DNA from: Brachybacterium phenoliresistens
GTDB taxonomy: Bacteria > Actinomycetota > Actinomycetes > Actinomycetales > Dermabacteraceae
Assembly (NCBI RefSeq): GCF_000576425.1
Contig: NZ_KK070007.1
Coordinates: 1 to 56,194 of the forward strand
Reading direction: 5' to 3'
DNA length: 56,194 bases
The position numbers were made by a program, and so were the translations under genes. Numbering within the stretch: position 1 is the stretch's first letter; the number at the start of each line of letters is the position of its first letter. Of this stretch, positions 16,781 to 24,732 are shown in pieces. The notes beneath the pieces were generated by a model. It was not told the DNA's origin, made no database searches, and saw nothing but the letters and a program-made list of their open reading frames with translations.

Positions 16781-17853
16781 GCATCGGCCTTTCGCAGGGA
16801 CGCCGTGCGGAAGCCGGCGTTGCCCATCGAGGAATCCGGGGTGTTCTGGGACCGCGCGGAGTTGCGGTACCGGTTGCAGTAGGAGATGTGGCAGAGGTAG
16901 CTGCCGCCGCGCAGCACGCGCGAGGGCCCCTCCTCGGGGCCGACGGGATCGGTGACCAGGGCGCGCTGGGCGGCGGTGGTGCCGCGGCGGTAGGTGGCGG
17001 GGTGGAAGACGTCCTCGCACCACTCCCACACGTTGCCGACGCTCTGCCACAGGCCGTAGCCGTTGCGGGAGAACGCGCGCACGGGCGCGGTGGTGAGGCA
17101 GCCGTCCTCGAGGGTGTTGGCGCGCGGGAAGTCGCCCTGCCAGATGTTGGCGCGCCAGCCGCCGTGCTCCGGGTCGCCGCCGGTGTCCGGCTCCTCGTCG
17201 CCCCAGGGGTACTTCGCGCCGTCGAGACCGCCGCGGGAGGCGTACTCCCATTCGGCCTCCGTCGGCAGGCGCCGTCCCGCCCAGGCGCAGTACGCCTGGG
17301 CATCGTTCCAGCTCACATGCGTGACCGGATGGTCGCCGATGCCCTCGATCGAGGAGTCCCGCCCGCCGGGCCGGCGCCAGTGCGCGCCCTTCACCCCCGC
17401 CCACCAGGGCACGCCCGAGGTGGGGCCCATGATGTCCTCGGGCGGCGCGGAGATCGCGAGATGGAAGACCGCGGAGAACCCGAAGGACTCCGCCTCGGTG
17501 ACGTAGCCGGTGTCCTCGACGAAGCGGGCGAAGTCGTCGTTCGTGACCGTGGTGGCGTCGATGTCGAAGGCGCTGATCGCGACCTCGTGGCGGGGCGTCT
17601 CGCCGTCGCCGCGGTTGCGGTCCCCCGAGGAGTCGCCCATGACGAACGTTCCCGCGGGGACGTGCGCCTGCTCGATGCGGTGGCGGGCGACGCCAGTCGC
17701 GGATGCGGCCGATGGCCCCGAGCCGTTCTCCGCGGATCCCGCAGGCGTTCCCGCGGGAACGTCGCGCGGCGCGGGAGCGGTGCCCAGCGCCAGGGCCTGC
17801 GCCCGGGTGGGGGTGCATCCGCAGCCGCAGCCTGCTGTCCCGTTCTCCGACAT
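16777..17853 (-). CDS. Formylglycine-generating enzyme (sulfatase-maturing)
   Basis: The 358-residue protein belongs to the FGE/SUMF1 family. It oxidises the cysteine of CxPxR motifs in sulfatases to formylglycine, using oxygen and copper. The catalytic pair is C321 and C326 in GGSYLCHISYCNRYR, spaced as in Streptomyces FGE. Typical family blocks are visible: GTFVMGDSSGD, HPVTHVSWNDAQAYC, RLPTEAEWEYASRGG and GNVWEWCED. The start is the ATG at 17853 after GGAGG. No signal peptide is seen, so it is cytoplasmic. Its own N-terminus is cysteine-rich and contains C13-T-P-T-R17, matching the substrate motif. It is coupled to two DUF202 genes and divergent from a PadR-sulfatase operon. Confidence 0.93.
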   Translation of the reverse strand: MSENGTAGCGCGCTPTRAQALALGTAPAPRDVPAGTPAGSAENGSGPSAASATGVARHRIEQAHVPAGTFVMGDSSGDRNRGDGETPRHEVAISAFDIDATTVTNDDFARFVEDTGYVTEAESFGFSAVFHLAISAPPEDIMGPTSGVPWWAGVKGAHWRRPGGRDSSIEGIGDHPVTHVSWNDAQAYCAWAGRRLPTEAEWEYASRGGLDGAKYPWGDEEPDTGGDPEHGGWRANIWQGDFPRANTLEDGCLTTAPVRAFSRNGYGLWQSVGNVWEWCEDVFHPATYRRGTTAAQRALVTDPVGPEEGPSRVLRGGSYLCHISYCNRYRNSARSQNTPDSSMGNAGFRTASLRKADA

Positions 17854-17948
17854 CCACGCCCTCCGCTCGTCCCATCGTCCTGCCGCCGGCCCGCGGTCGT
17901 CCCCGATTGTCTCAGGGATGACGGCGCGGACGCCTAGGCTACTCGCAC

Positions 17949-17977
17949 TTGCACCTAGTCGCATATGCACTTAGAGT
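17949..17977 (+). promoter_or_regulatory. Predicted padR promoter with repeated TGCACYTAG sites
   Basis: TTGCAC (17949-17954) and TAGAGT (17972-17977) are 17 bp apart, a good -35/-10 pair for the rightward PadR-sulfatase genes. The direct repeat TGCACCTAG (17950-17958) and TGCACTTAG (17966-17974) overlaps both elements with a 16-bp period. It is a candidate binding site for the PadR protein or for control shared with the divergent FGE operon. Confidence 0.45.
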
Positions 17978-18001
17978 CTCGTCATCGCTCTCGAGGAGGA
18001 G

Positions 18002-18667
18002 ATGACCATGAAGCTCGAGTTCCCGCTGCTGGGACTGCTGGCCGCCCGATCGATGACCGGCTACGACATCGCCCGATGGACCCGGGTGGAGGGAAAGTTC
18101 TCCGGGCTGGACCGCCACCCCAGCCAGATCTACCGGCTCCTCTCGCGCATGGAGACCGAGGGCTGGGTCTCGCACGTCGTCGACCCGCGCTCCACCGCCC
18201 CGGACGCCAAGGTGTACTCGGTGACCGATGCCGGCTTCGCACGGCTGCTGCGCTGGGTGCACTCGGTGTACTCGCCCCCGCGCCGGTTCCAGGACCCGGA
18301 GTTCATCGGCCGCCTGCGCATCGCCGCGATGGTCGATCTCCCCCGCGCGCTGCAGCTCCTGGAGGAGGAGCTGGAGGCGCGCCGCCGCCAGGTCGCCGAG
18401 AACCGGGGCCGCGACCGCGGCGAGGACCATCTCTCCGAGGCCGCGCGTCCCGAGATCGACGTCCATGCCCTGGCGCTCTTCGCCGACGAGCTCAACGCCT
18501 ACGGCGAGGCGGCCATCGACCAGTGGATCTCGTGGCTCGAGCGGATGCACGACGTGATCACGCAGCAGCTCGCGCAGCGCGCCGAGCAGGGCGCGACCGA
18601 GCAGGGGACGATCGAGCAGGGCGCGGCGCCCTCCAAGTCCGGCTCCTCGGAGAGGACGGGCCGGTGA
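18002..18667 (+). CDS. PadR-family transcriptional regulator
   Basis: The 221-residue protein has the PadR winged helix at the N-terminus (EFPLLGLLAARSMTGYDIAR, then PSQIYRLLSRMETEGWVSHV). It continues as a longer C-terminal helical domain for dimerisation (RALQLLEEELEARRRQVAEN). The tail carries EQG repeats (EQGATEQGTIEQGA). It starts at the ATG at 18002 (or the in-frame ATG at 18008) after GAGGAGGAG. Its stop overlaps the GTG of the sulfatase gene, so regulator and sulfatase are made from one message. PadR proteins usually repress their own operon until a small ligand binds; the ligand here is unknown. Confidence 0.88.
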   Translation: MTMKLEFPLLGLLAARSMTGYDIARWTRVEGKFSGLDRHPSQIYRLLSRMETEGWVSHVVDPRSTAPDAKVYSVTDAGFARLLRWVHSVYSPPRRFQDPEFIGRLRIAAMVDLPRALQLLEEELEARRRQVAENRGRDRGEDHLSEAARPEIDVHALALFADELNAYGEAAIDQWISWLERMHDVITQQLAQRAEQGATEQGTIEQGAAPSKSGSSERTGR

Positions 18668-20442
18668 GAGCCGTCGTCCTCCTTTTCGACAGCCTGAACC
18701 GGCGCTTCCTCCCGCCCTACGGGGCGCGCGGGATCCACGCCCCGAACTTCTCCCGGCTGGCGGAGCGCAGCACCCGCTTCGAGACCTGCTACGGCGGGTC
18801 CATGCCGTGCATGCCGGCCCGCCGCGAGCTGCACACCGGGCGCCACAACTTCCTGCACCGCTCGTGGGGGCCGCTGGAGCCCTTCGACGACTCCGTCCCG
18901 CAGATGCTCAGCGAGAACGGCGTGTACACGCACCTGGTCACCGACCACCAGCACTACTGGGAGGACGGCGGCGCGACGTACCACAACCGCTTCGACTCCT
19001 ACGAGTTCTTCCGCGGGCAGGAGGGCGATGCCTGGAAGGGGCACGTCGCCGATCCGATCGAGCCGGAGGACAGCCCGCGCCGGATCCGCCACGGGCTGTG
19101 GCGGCAGGACCTCATCAACCGCGAGTACCTGCGCGACGAGGCCGACCACCCGCAGACCCGCACGGTCGACGCCGGCCTCGAGTTCCTGGCGACCAACCGG
19201 GACGAGGACGGCTGGATGCTGCAGATCGAGTGCTTCGACCCGCACGAGCCGTTCTTCTCCTACGCCCAGTACCAGCGCCTGTACGGCCTGGACCCGGAGG
19301 ATCCGCGCCGCACCGACTGGCCCGACTACAAGCGCGCCGACGAGGACGTCGAGACGGTGGAGCGCATCCGCGACGAGTATTCGGCGCTGCTGAGCATGTG
19401 CGACGCCTCCCTGGGACGGGTCCTCGACCGCTTCGACGAGGACGACCTCTGGAAGGACACCCTGCTGATCGTCTGCACCGACCACGGGCTCCTCCTGGGC
19501 GAGCACGGCTGGTGGGGGAAGAACGTCCAGCACTGGTACGACGAGAACATCCACACGCCGCTGTTCGTGGCCGATCCGCGGCACGGCGGCGCCGGCGAGA
19601 CGCGCAAGAGCCTCGTGCAGACCGTGGACCTCGGGCCGACGCTGCTGGACTACTTCGGGATCCCGGCCACCGCGCGGATGCAGGGGCGCTCGATCGCCCC
19701 GGTGCTCGCCGAGGACGCCCCGATCCGCGAGCACGCCCTCTTCGGCACCTTCGGCGGGCACGTCAACGTCACCGACGGCCGCTACGTCTACATGCGCGCC
19801 GCCGTCGACGCGGGCAACGGCCCGCTGTTCGAGCACACGCTCATGCCCACCCACATGAACCAGCGCTTCTCCCCCGCCGAGCTGGTCGACGCCGAGCTCC
19901 ACCCCCCGCTGTCCTTCACCCAGGGCGCCCCCGTGCTGCGCCTGCCGGGACGCGCGATGGGCAGCTCCGCGGACCTGGGCACGGCCCTGTTCGACCTCGA
20001 GACCGACCCCGAGCAGACGCACCCCCTGCTGGACGACGCGCTCGAGCTGCGCATGATCACGCTGCTGCTGGAGGCGATGCGCCAGGCCGATGCCCCGCCG
20101 TCGCAGTACCTCCGGCTGGGCCTTCCCGAGCACGGGCCCGCGACCGAGGAGCATCTGCTCGCCCGCGCCCAGCACCCCACGTATCTGGCGTCCCTGGCAC
20201 CGCTGCCCTCGGCCGAGCAGTTCGCCGCGACGTCCCCCGTGGTCGTCTCCTCCCTGCGCGAGCTGATGGCCGACGAGGACCGGGCGCAGATCCTGCGCTC
20301 GCAGCTGGGAGGCGCGGCCGATTCGCTCGCGCGTCTCGCCGGCGCCTCGACGCTGCTGCAGCTCGCGCCCCTGTCGCCGCTGCTGCGCTCTGCGGTGCTG
20401 GCCGAGCTCGACGCCCGGCTGACCGCCGCCCCCGCTTCCTGA
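18664..20442 (+). CDS. Cys-type sulfatase, coupled to PadR
   Basis: This is a 592-residue alkaline-phosphatase-superfamily sulfatase. The formylglycine motif is C49-M-P-A-R53 in SMPCMPARRELHTGR. The metal site near the C-terminal half of the catalytic domain is CTDHGLLLGEHGWWGKN. The first metal-binding segment is VVLLFDSLNRRF, with one aspartate (D9) where most sulfatases have two. It starts at the GTG at 18664, overlapping the PadR stop. There is no signal peptide, so the enzyme is cytoplasmic. A C-terminal extension of about 100 residues (from about 490) is helical and unassigned. The MFS gene follows after 58 bp. Substrate unknown; a phosphonate or phosphodiester is a less likely alternative. 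Confidence 0.88.
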   Translation: MRAVVLLFDSLNRRFLPPYGARGIHAPNFSRLAERSTRFETCYGGSMPCMPARRELHTGRHNFLHRSWGPLEPFDDSVPQMLSENGVYTHLVTDHQHYWEDGGATYHNRFDSYEFFRGQEGDAWKGHVADPIEPEDSPRRIRHGLWRQDLINREYLRDEADHPQTRTVDAGLEFLATNRDEDGWMLQIECFDPHEPFFSYAQYQRLYGLDPEDPRRTDWPDYKRADEDVETVERIRDEYSALLSMCDASLGRVLDRFDEDDLWKDTLLIVCTDHGLLLGEHGWWGKNVQHWYDENIHTPLFVADPRHGGAGETRKSLVQTVDLGPTLLDYFGIPATARMQGRSIAPVLAEDAPIREHALFGTFGGHVNVTDGRYVYMRAAVDAGNGPLFEHTLMPTHMNQRFSPAELVDAELHPPLSFTQGAPVLRLPGRAMGSSADLGTALFDLETDPEQTHPLLDDALELRMITLLLEAMRQADAPPSQYLRLGLPEHGPATEEHLLARAQHPTYLASLAPLPSAEQFAATSPVVVSSLRELMADEDRAQILRSQLGGAADSLARLAGASTLLQLAPLSPLLRSAVLAELDARLTAAPAS

Positions 20443-20500
20443 CCCACCGACCCGAATCCGCCGCGCCGCGGCCTGATCCATCTCGACGAGGAGATCCGCC

Positions 20501-21883
20501 ATGTCCCCGACCCAGGAGACGGCTCCTGCGACCGCAGGAGAGCGTTCCGCCCCCGCGCCCCGCCTCACCCCCGACGGCAAGGGGGTGATCGTCCCGGGCC
20601 GATGGCGCAAGCTCGCGCTCGTCGGCGGATCCCTGTTCGCCGACAACAACGAGACCAGCCTGCTCAGCGTGCTCGCCGCCGTGATCCTCCCGGCCCTGGG
20701 CATCGGCACCGCCGCCCTCGGCCAGCTGGTCGCCGCCGGCAAGGCCATCGCCGTCGTGTTCGGCCCCTTCTGGGCGTTCGTCGCCCGGAGGACGAACCGC
20801 AAGAAGACCTTCGTGCTCACCTCCGTCGCCGCAGGCCTCGCGACCATCGCGACCGGCTTCGCGCAGGGGTACGGCACGCTGCTGCTGGGCTACGGCGTCA
20901 CCGCCGCCTTCGTGGCGGCGTCCCTGCCGCTCATCTCGGAGATCACCAGCGATCTGTTCGACGAGCGCTCCCGCGGGCGCGCCTCCGGATACACCTGGGG
21001 CGGAGTGGCGCTGCTGGGGGCCATCGCCGGGCCGCTGATCGGGCAGCTCGCGAACGTCGAGGACGGCTGGCGCTACGGCTTCTATCTCTGGGGCGGGATC
21101 ATGGTGATCCTGGCCCTGGCGGTCTGGCTCTTCTTCGAGGACCCCGGGGTCGGCGCGAGCGAGGCCGCGTCCACCTCCATGACCGCAGAGCAGCGGGCGG
21201 TGAACGACACGCTCACCTGGGCCAAGGTGCGCCAGATGTTCACGATCCCCACCTTCGTGCTGATGCTCGTGCAGCGCCTGGTGAGCGGGCACCTGCTCAT
21301 CGCCTCCTTCGGAGTCATCTTCCTGGTGCAGACCTACGGCTTCACCACGGCCGTCGCGGCCGTCGTGACGCTGCCGTTCGGCCTCGGCTTCCTCGGGGGG
21401 ACCCTCGTCGGCGGCGCGGTGACCGATCTGCTGCACGTCCGCTTCCCGCGCTGGGGACGCATCGCCGTGCTCCAGTTCGCGCAGCTCGCCTTCGGCGCGG
21501 TGGCCATCGTCGCCACCCAGCACGACTGGGGCGGCATCGGCGTGTTCGCCGCCTTCTGGGCCGTGCTCGGCCTGCTGCAGGGCTTCAACCCCGGCGTGAA
21601 CCGGCCGATCGTCGCCGCGGTGGTGCCGCCCGAGATGCGCGGCGCCGCCTATGCCCTCATGCTCAGCGTCTTCGAGGCCTTCGCCTACGCCGCCTTCAAC
21701 CTCCTCGCCGGCTACCTCGGCGAGGCCTACGGGCTGGGGGTCGTCATGCTCTGGCTCCCCGGCATCCTCATGCTCGTCAACGGGCTCTTCGTCACGGCCC
21801 TCTACGTCACCTATCCCCGCGACGCGATCCGCCTCGAGGACACGCTGCGGGACCGGGCACGGAGCACCCCCGGCACGCCCTGA
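20501..21883 (+). CDS. MFS transporter next to sulfatase
   Basis: The 460-residue protein has a hydrophilic N-terminus of about 35 residues followed by 12 predicted membrane helices. The MFS loop 2-3 signature is degenerate (FVARRTNRKKTF), and the central cytoplasmic loop lies near residues 215-250. Acidic and polar residues in helix 1 (GGSLFADNNETSLLSVLAA) could take part in proton or substrate binding. It follows the PadR-regulated sulfatase by 58 bp and ends at a strong terminator, so the three genes look like one operon. Uptake of the sulfated compound cleaved by that sulfatase is the simplest inference; efflux of the product is possible. Confidence 0.85.
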   Translation: MSPTQETAPATAGERSAPAPRLTPDGKGVIVPGRWRKLALVGGSLFADNNETSLLSVLAAVILPALGIGTAALGQLVAAGKAIAVVFGPFWAFVARRTNRKKTFVLTSVAAGLATIATGFAQGYGTLLLGYGVTAAFVAASLPLISEITSDLFDERSRGRASGYTWGGVALLGAIAGPLIGQLANVEDGWRYGFYLWGGIMVILALAVWLFFEDPGVGASEAASTSMTAEQRAVNDTLTWAKVRQMFTIPTFVLMLVQRLVSGHLLIASFGVIFLVQTYGFTTAVAAVVTLPFGLGFLGGTLVGGAVTDLLHVRFPRWGRIAVLQFAQLAFGAVAIVATQHDWGGIGVFAAFWAVLGLLQGFNPGVNRPIVAAVVPPEMRGAAYALMLSVFEAFAYAAFNLLAGYLGEAYGLGVVMLWLPGILMLVNGLFVTALYVTYPRDAIRLEDTLRDRARSTPGTP

Positions 21884-21899
21884 CCGCAGCTCCCCTGCC

Positions 21900-21940
21900 C
21901 GGACCGCGCTCGTCCCCCTCCCGGGGACGAGCGCGGTCCG
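21900..21940 (+). terminator. Strong terminator after PadR-sulfatase-MFS operon
   Basis: CGGACCGCGCTCGTCCCC (21900-21917) and GGGGACGAGCGCGGTCCG (21923-21940) form a perfect 18-bp stem with a 5-nt loop, 17 bp after the MFS stop. Confidence 0.8.
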
Positions 21941-21983
21941 CGTCCGGCAGGAGTCGCGATGCGCACCGGGCGCGGCGACAATG

Positions 21984-22020
21984 CTCAAACCTTTGAGTCT
22001 TCGGTTCAAACGTTTGAACC
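21984..22020. promoter_or_regulatory. Paired LacI-type operators upstream of the GPH symporter
   Basis: CTCAAACCTTTGAG (21984-21997, one mismatch) and the perfect 18-bp palindrome GGTTCAAACGTTTGAACC (22003-22020) share the core TCAAAC-TTTGA. Their centres are 21 bp apart, two helical turns, so two dimers could bind the same face. They sit about 90 bp before the symporter ATG. The LacI protein encoded downstream in the same operon is the likely ligand. Confidence 0.75.
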
Positions 22021-22108
22021 CCTACGGTCGAACCACACGGCCCGGCGCTCGAGGCACTCGACACCGACGTCCCGCTCCCGCTGCGGCCGCGCGACTCGAA
22101 GGAGAGAC

Positions 22109-23542
22109 ATGTCCACCACCGCCACCGCCACCGGCCCGGCCTCGACGCTCGCGCCGTCGCGCCCCTTCGGCCTCCGCGACAGGATCGGCTACCTGTTCGG
22201 GGACCTGGGCAACGACTTCACGTTCATCCTGGCCTCCGCGTACCTGATGGTCTACTTCACCAACGTCGCCGGGCTCGAGGCCGCGCACGTGGGTCTGCTG
22301 TTCCTGGCGGCGCGGCTCATCGATGCGTTCACGGACATCGGCTGGGGCCGCTTCCTGGACCGCCACCGTCCCAGCCGCCTGGGTCGCTTCCGGCCGTGGA
22401 TCGGGCGCATGGCGATCCCCGTCGGCATCGCGAGCATGCTGCTGTACGTGCCCTTCACGGCCGACTGGGCCTACGGCGCGAAGCTCGCCTATGCGGTGGC
22501 GACCTACCTGCTGTGGGGCTCGATCTGCTACACGACCACGAACATCTCCTACGGGTCGATGGCCTCGGTGATGACGATCGTCCCCGCCGAGCGGGCCTCG
22601 CTGTCCGTCTTCCGCAGCATCGGCGCGAACTTCGCGGGGCTGTTCGTCTCGCTCGTGCCGCCGCTGCTGATCTACACGATGGTCGACGGCACCTCCCGGC
22701 TCGACCCGCAGCGCATGTTCGCGGTCGCGGCGGTGTTCTCCGTGCTGGCCGTGCTCTGGTACTTCCTGTGCTTCGCGAACGTCCGCGAGCGCGTCAGCGC
22801 CCCCGTCGACGTCGCGCACCGTCGCAGCTTCGGGTCCCTGGCGCGGTCGCTGGTCACCAGCCGCCCTCTGCTCACCCTGGTCACGGCGAACATCGTCATC
22901 ATGCTGGGCTCGCTGCTGATGGGCACGATGGCCGCCTACCTGTGGCTCTACCACTTCAATGACGGGGCCCTGTCCGGGCCCGCCCAGCTGACCTCGTACC
23001 TGCCCGGACTGCTGCTGGCGCCCGTCGCGGCGCGCCTCGCGGCCCGCTTCGGCAAGAAGGAGGTCGTCACGGCCTCGCTCGTGCTCGCCGGTGGTCTCTA
23101 CATCGTCATCTTCCTCCTGCAGATCACCTCCCCCTGGGTATTCATCGCCATGGCGTTCGCGGCCGGCTTCGGCATCGGGTTCTACAACCTCATGGTGTGG
23201 GCGCTGATCGGCGACGTCATCGACGACGAGGAGCGCCGCAGCGGCGAGCGCGACGACGGCACGGTCTACGCCGTGAACACCTGGGCCCGCAAGCTCGGGC
23301 AGGCGGCAGCAGGTGGCCTCGGAGGGTTCGCCCTGGGCATGGTCGGCTTCCGTGCCGCCGAGACCGTGCAGACCCCCGCGACCATCCAGGGGATCTACGC
23401 CGTCGCGACCCTCGTCCCCGGGATCCTGTTCCTCGTCGCGGCCGCGATCCTGCTGCTGGCGTACCCGCTGGGGCGCCGCCGCGTGGAGAGCACGGTGCAG
23501 GAGCTCGCACGCCGCCGCACCGAGGCGGAGGCGTCGGCATGA
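22109..23542 (+). CDS. GPH-type (MelB-like) sugar:cation symporter
   Basis: This 477-residue protein of the glycoside-pentoside-hexuronide:cation symporter family has 12 predicted helices. The family opening is GLRDRIGYLFGDLGNDFTFI, and the loop after helix 2 reads IDAFTDIGWGRFLDRH. GPH carriers import glycosides, pentosides or hexuronides with Na+ or H+. The start is the ATG at 22109 after GGAGAG; frames reaching further upstream cross the operators. The stop overlaps the LacI gene (ATGA), and a sulfatase gene follows, suggesting import of a sulfated mono- or oligosaccharide. Confidence 0.9.
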   Translation: MSTTATATGPASTLAPSRPFGLRDRIGYLFGDLGNDFTFILASAYLMVYFTNVAGLEAAHVGLLFLAARLIDAFTDIGWGRFLDRHRPSRLGRFRPWIGRMAIPVGIASMLLYVPFTADWAYGAKLAYAVATYLLWGSICYTTTNISYGSMASVMTIVPAERASLSVFRSIGANFAGLFVSLVPPLLIYTMVDGTSRLDPQRMFAVAAVFSVLAVLWYFLCFANVRERVSAPVDVAHRRSFGSLARSLVTSRPLLTLVTANIVIMLGSLLMGTMAAYLWLYHFNDGALSGPAQLTSYLPGLLLAPVAARLAARFGKKEVVTASLVLAGGLYIVIFLLQITSPWVFIAMAFAAGFGIGFYNLMVWALIGDVIDDEERRSGERDDGTVYAVNTWARKLGQAAAGGLGGFALGMVGFRAAETVQTPATIQGIYAVATLVPGILFLVAAAILLLAYPLGRRRVESTVQELARRRTEAEASA

Positions 23543-24618
23543 TCCCCCGCGCCGCCTCCCGCCCGACGCTCAAGGACGTCGCCGCTGCGGCCCATGTGTC
23601 CGTCTCCACCGTGTCCTACGCGCTGAACGACGAATCTCGCGTGCGTCTCGCGGCCGAGACCCGGTCGCGGATCCGACGCATCGCCAAGGAGCTCGGGTAC
23701 ACCCCCAACGGCATCGCCCGGTCCCTGCAGTCCCGCTCCAGCCGGAGCATCGGCGTGGTCGTGAGCAAGCCGCTCACCTTCCTGCGGTATGCGGCGATCG
23801 TGCAGGGGGCGGGTACCGCGATCACCGGGCACGGGTTCCGCATGGCGGTGCTCCCCGACGCGAGCGGGGCGTCCTTCATCGACGACTGCCGCAGCGGCCT
23901 GCTGGACGGGCTCATCTTCATCGGCCACGACGACGTCTCGGTCCCGGAGCTCCTGGTCGAGGCGGCAGCCGACGGCTCGGCACCGCTGGTGACGATCGAC
24001 GCCGGCGCCCCGGGCCCCGAGGCGCCGTACTCGAGCGTGGACTTCGACTACGCCGCCGGAGCCGAGTCCATGGTCCAGGAGCTCAGGGGCCGCGGCATCA
24101 CCACCGTCCTGCACCTGCGGCCCGAGGTCTCCTCCCGTGCCGAGCGGGAGCGCCAGGCCGCGCTCATGCGGGCGCTGGGCCGGGCCGACCGCCTCGCCCT
24201 CCAGGTCGTCAGCACCGGACTGCGGGACGAGGAGCTGCGGCGGACGGGTCAGGACCCCGGACTCGACCGCACCTACCTCGATCGCCTCACGGCGCGCCTG
24301 CGGGCGGCGCTGTCCGAGGCCGATGGCCCCGCGGGCAGCACGGCGGTGCTGTGCTCCTGGGGCGCCGACGTCGAGGCGACGCTGTCCGTCGTGACCGCGG
24401 GCTTCCCCGGGACGACCGTCGCCTCCCTGGCCTCGGGCTGGCCCCGGATCGAGCTGTGGGAGCGTCTGATCTACTCCGCGCTACCGCTGCAGGAGGCCGG
24501 GGAGAGAGCCGTGGAGCTCCTCGCCGGGGAGCTGCGCCCCGATGCTCGCCACGAGCACGTGATGCTGACGCCCCGGATCCAGCCGCCGCCCGGGCAGGCC
24601 CCACCGCCGCAGGGCTGA
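23539..24618 (+). CDS. LacI-family regulator
   Basis: The 359-residue protein has a LacI helix-turn-helix (PTLKDVAAAAHVSVSTVSYA) and the hinge helix region NGIARSLQSRSSRSIGVVVS. A periplasmic-binding-protein-like effector domain spans about 65-340. It is coupled to the symporter by an ATGA overlap at 23539. The paired palindromes at 21984-22020 are plausible operators, making this an autoregulated repressor induced by the sugar it helps import. The C-terminus is proline-rich and probably disordered. Confidence 0.9.
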   Translation: MIPRAASRPTLKDVAAAAHVSVSTVSYALNDESRVRLAAETRSRIRRIAKELGYTPNGIARSLQSRSSRSIGVVVSKPLTFLRYAAIVQGAGTAITGHGFRMAVLPDASGASFIDDCRSGLLDGLIFIGHDDVSVPELLVEAAADGSAPLVTIDAGAPGPEAPYSSVDFDYAAGAESMVQELRGRGITTVLHLRPEVSSRAERERQAALMRALGRADRLALQVVSTGLRDEELRRTGQDPGLDRTYLDRLTARLRAALSEADGPAGSTAVLCSWGADVEATLSVVTAGFPGTTVASLASGWPRIELWERLIYSALPLQEAGERAVELLAGELRPDARHEHVMLTPRIQPPPGQAPPPQG

Positions 24619-24732
24619 TCCCCTGCGACCGGTCGCCCGGCCGCCGGTCCCCGCGACATCGCCTAGCCGTGCCCCCGTCCCGATGCCCGCCCCCGATGCC
24701 ACCACCGCACCCTCCGTCCGAAGGAACGCCCT

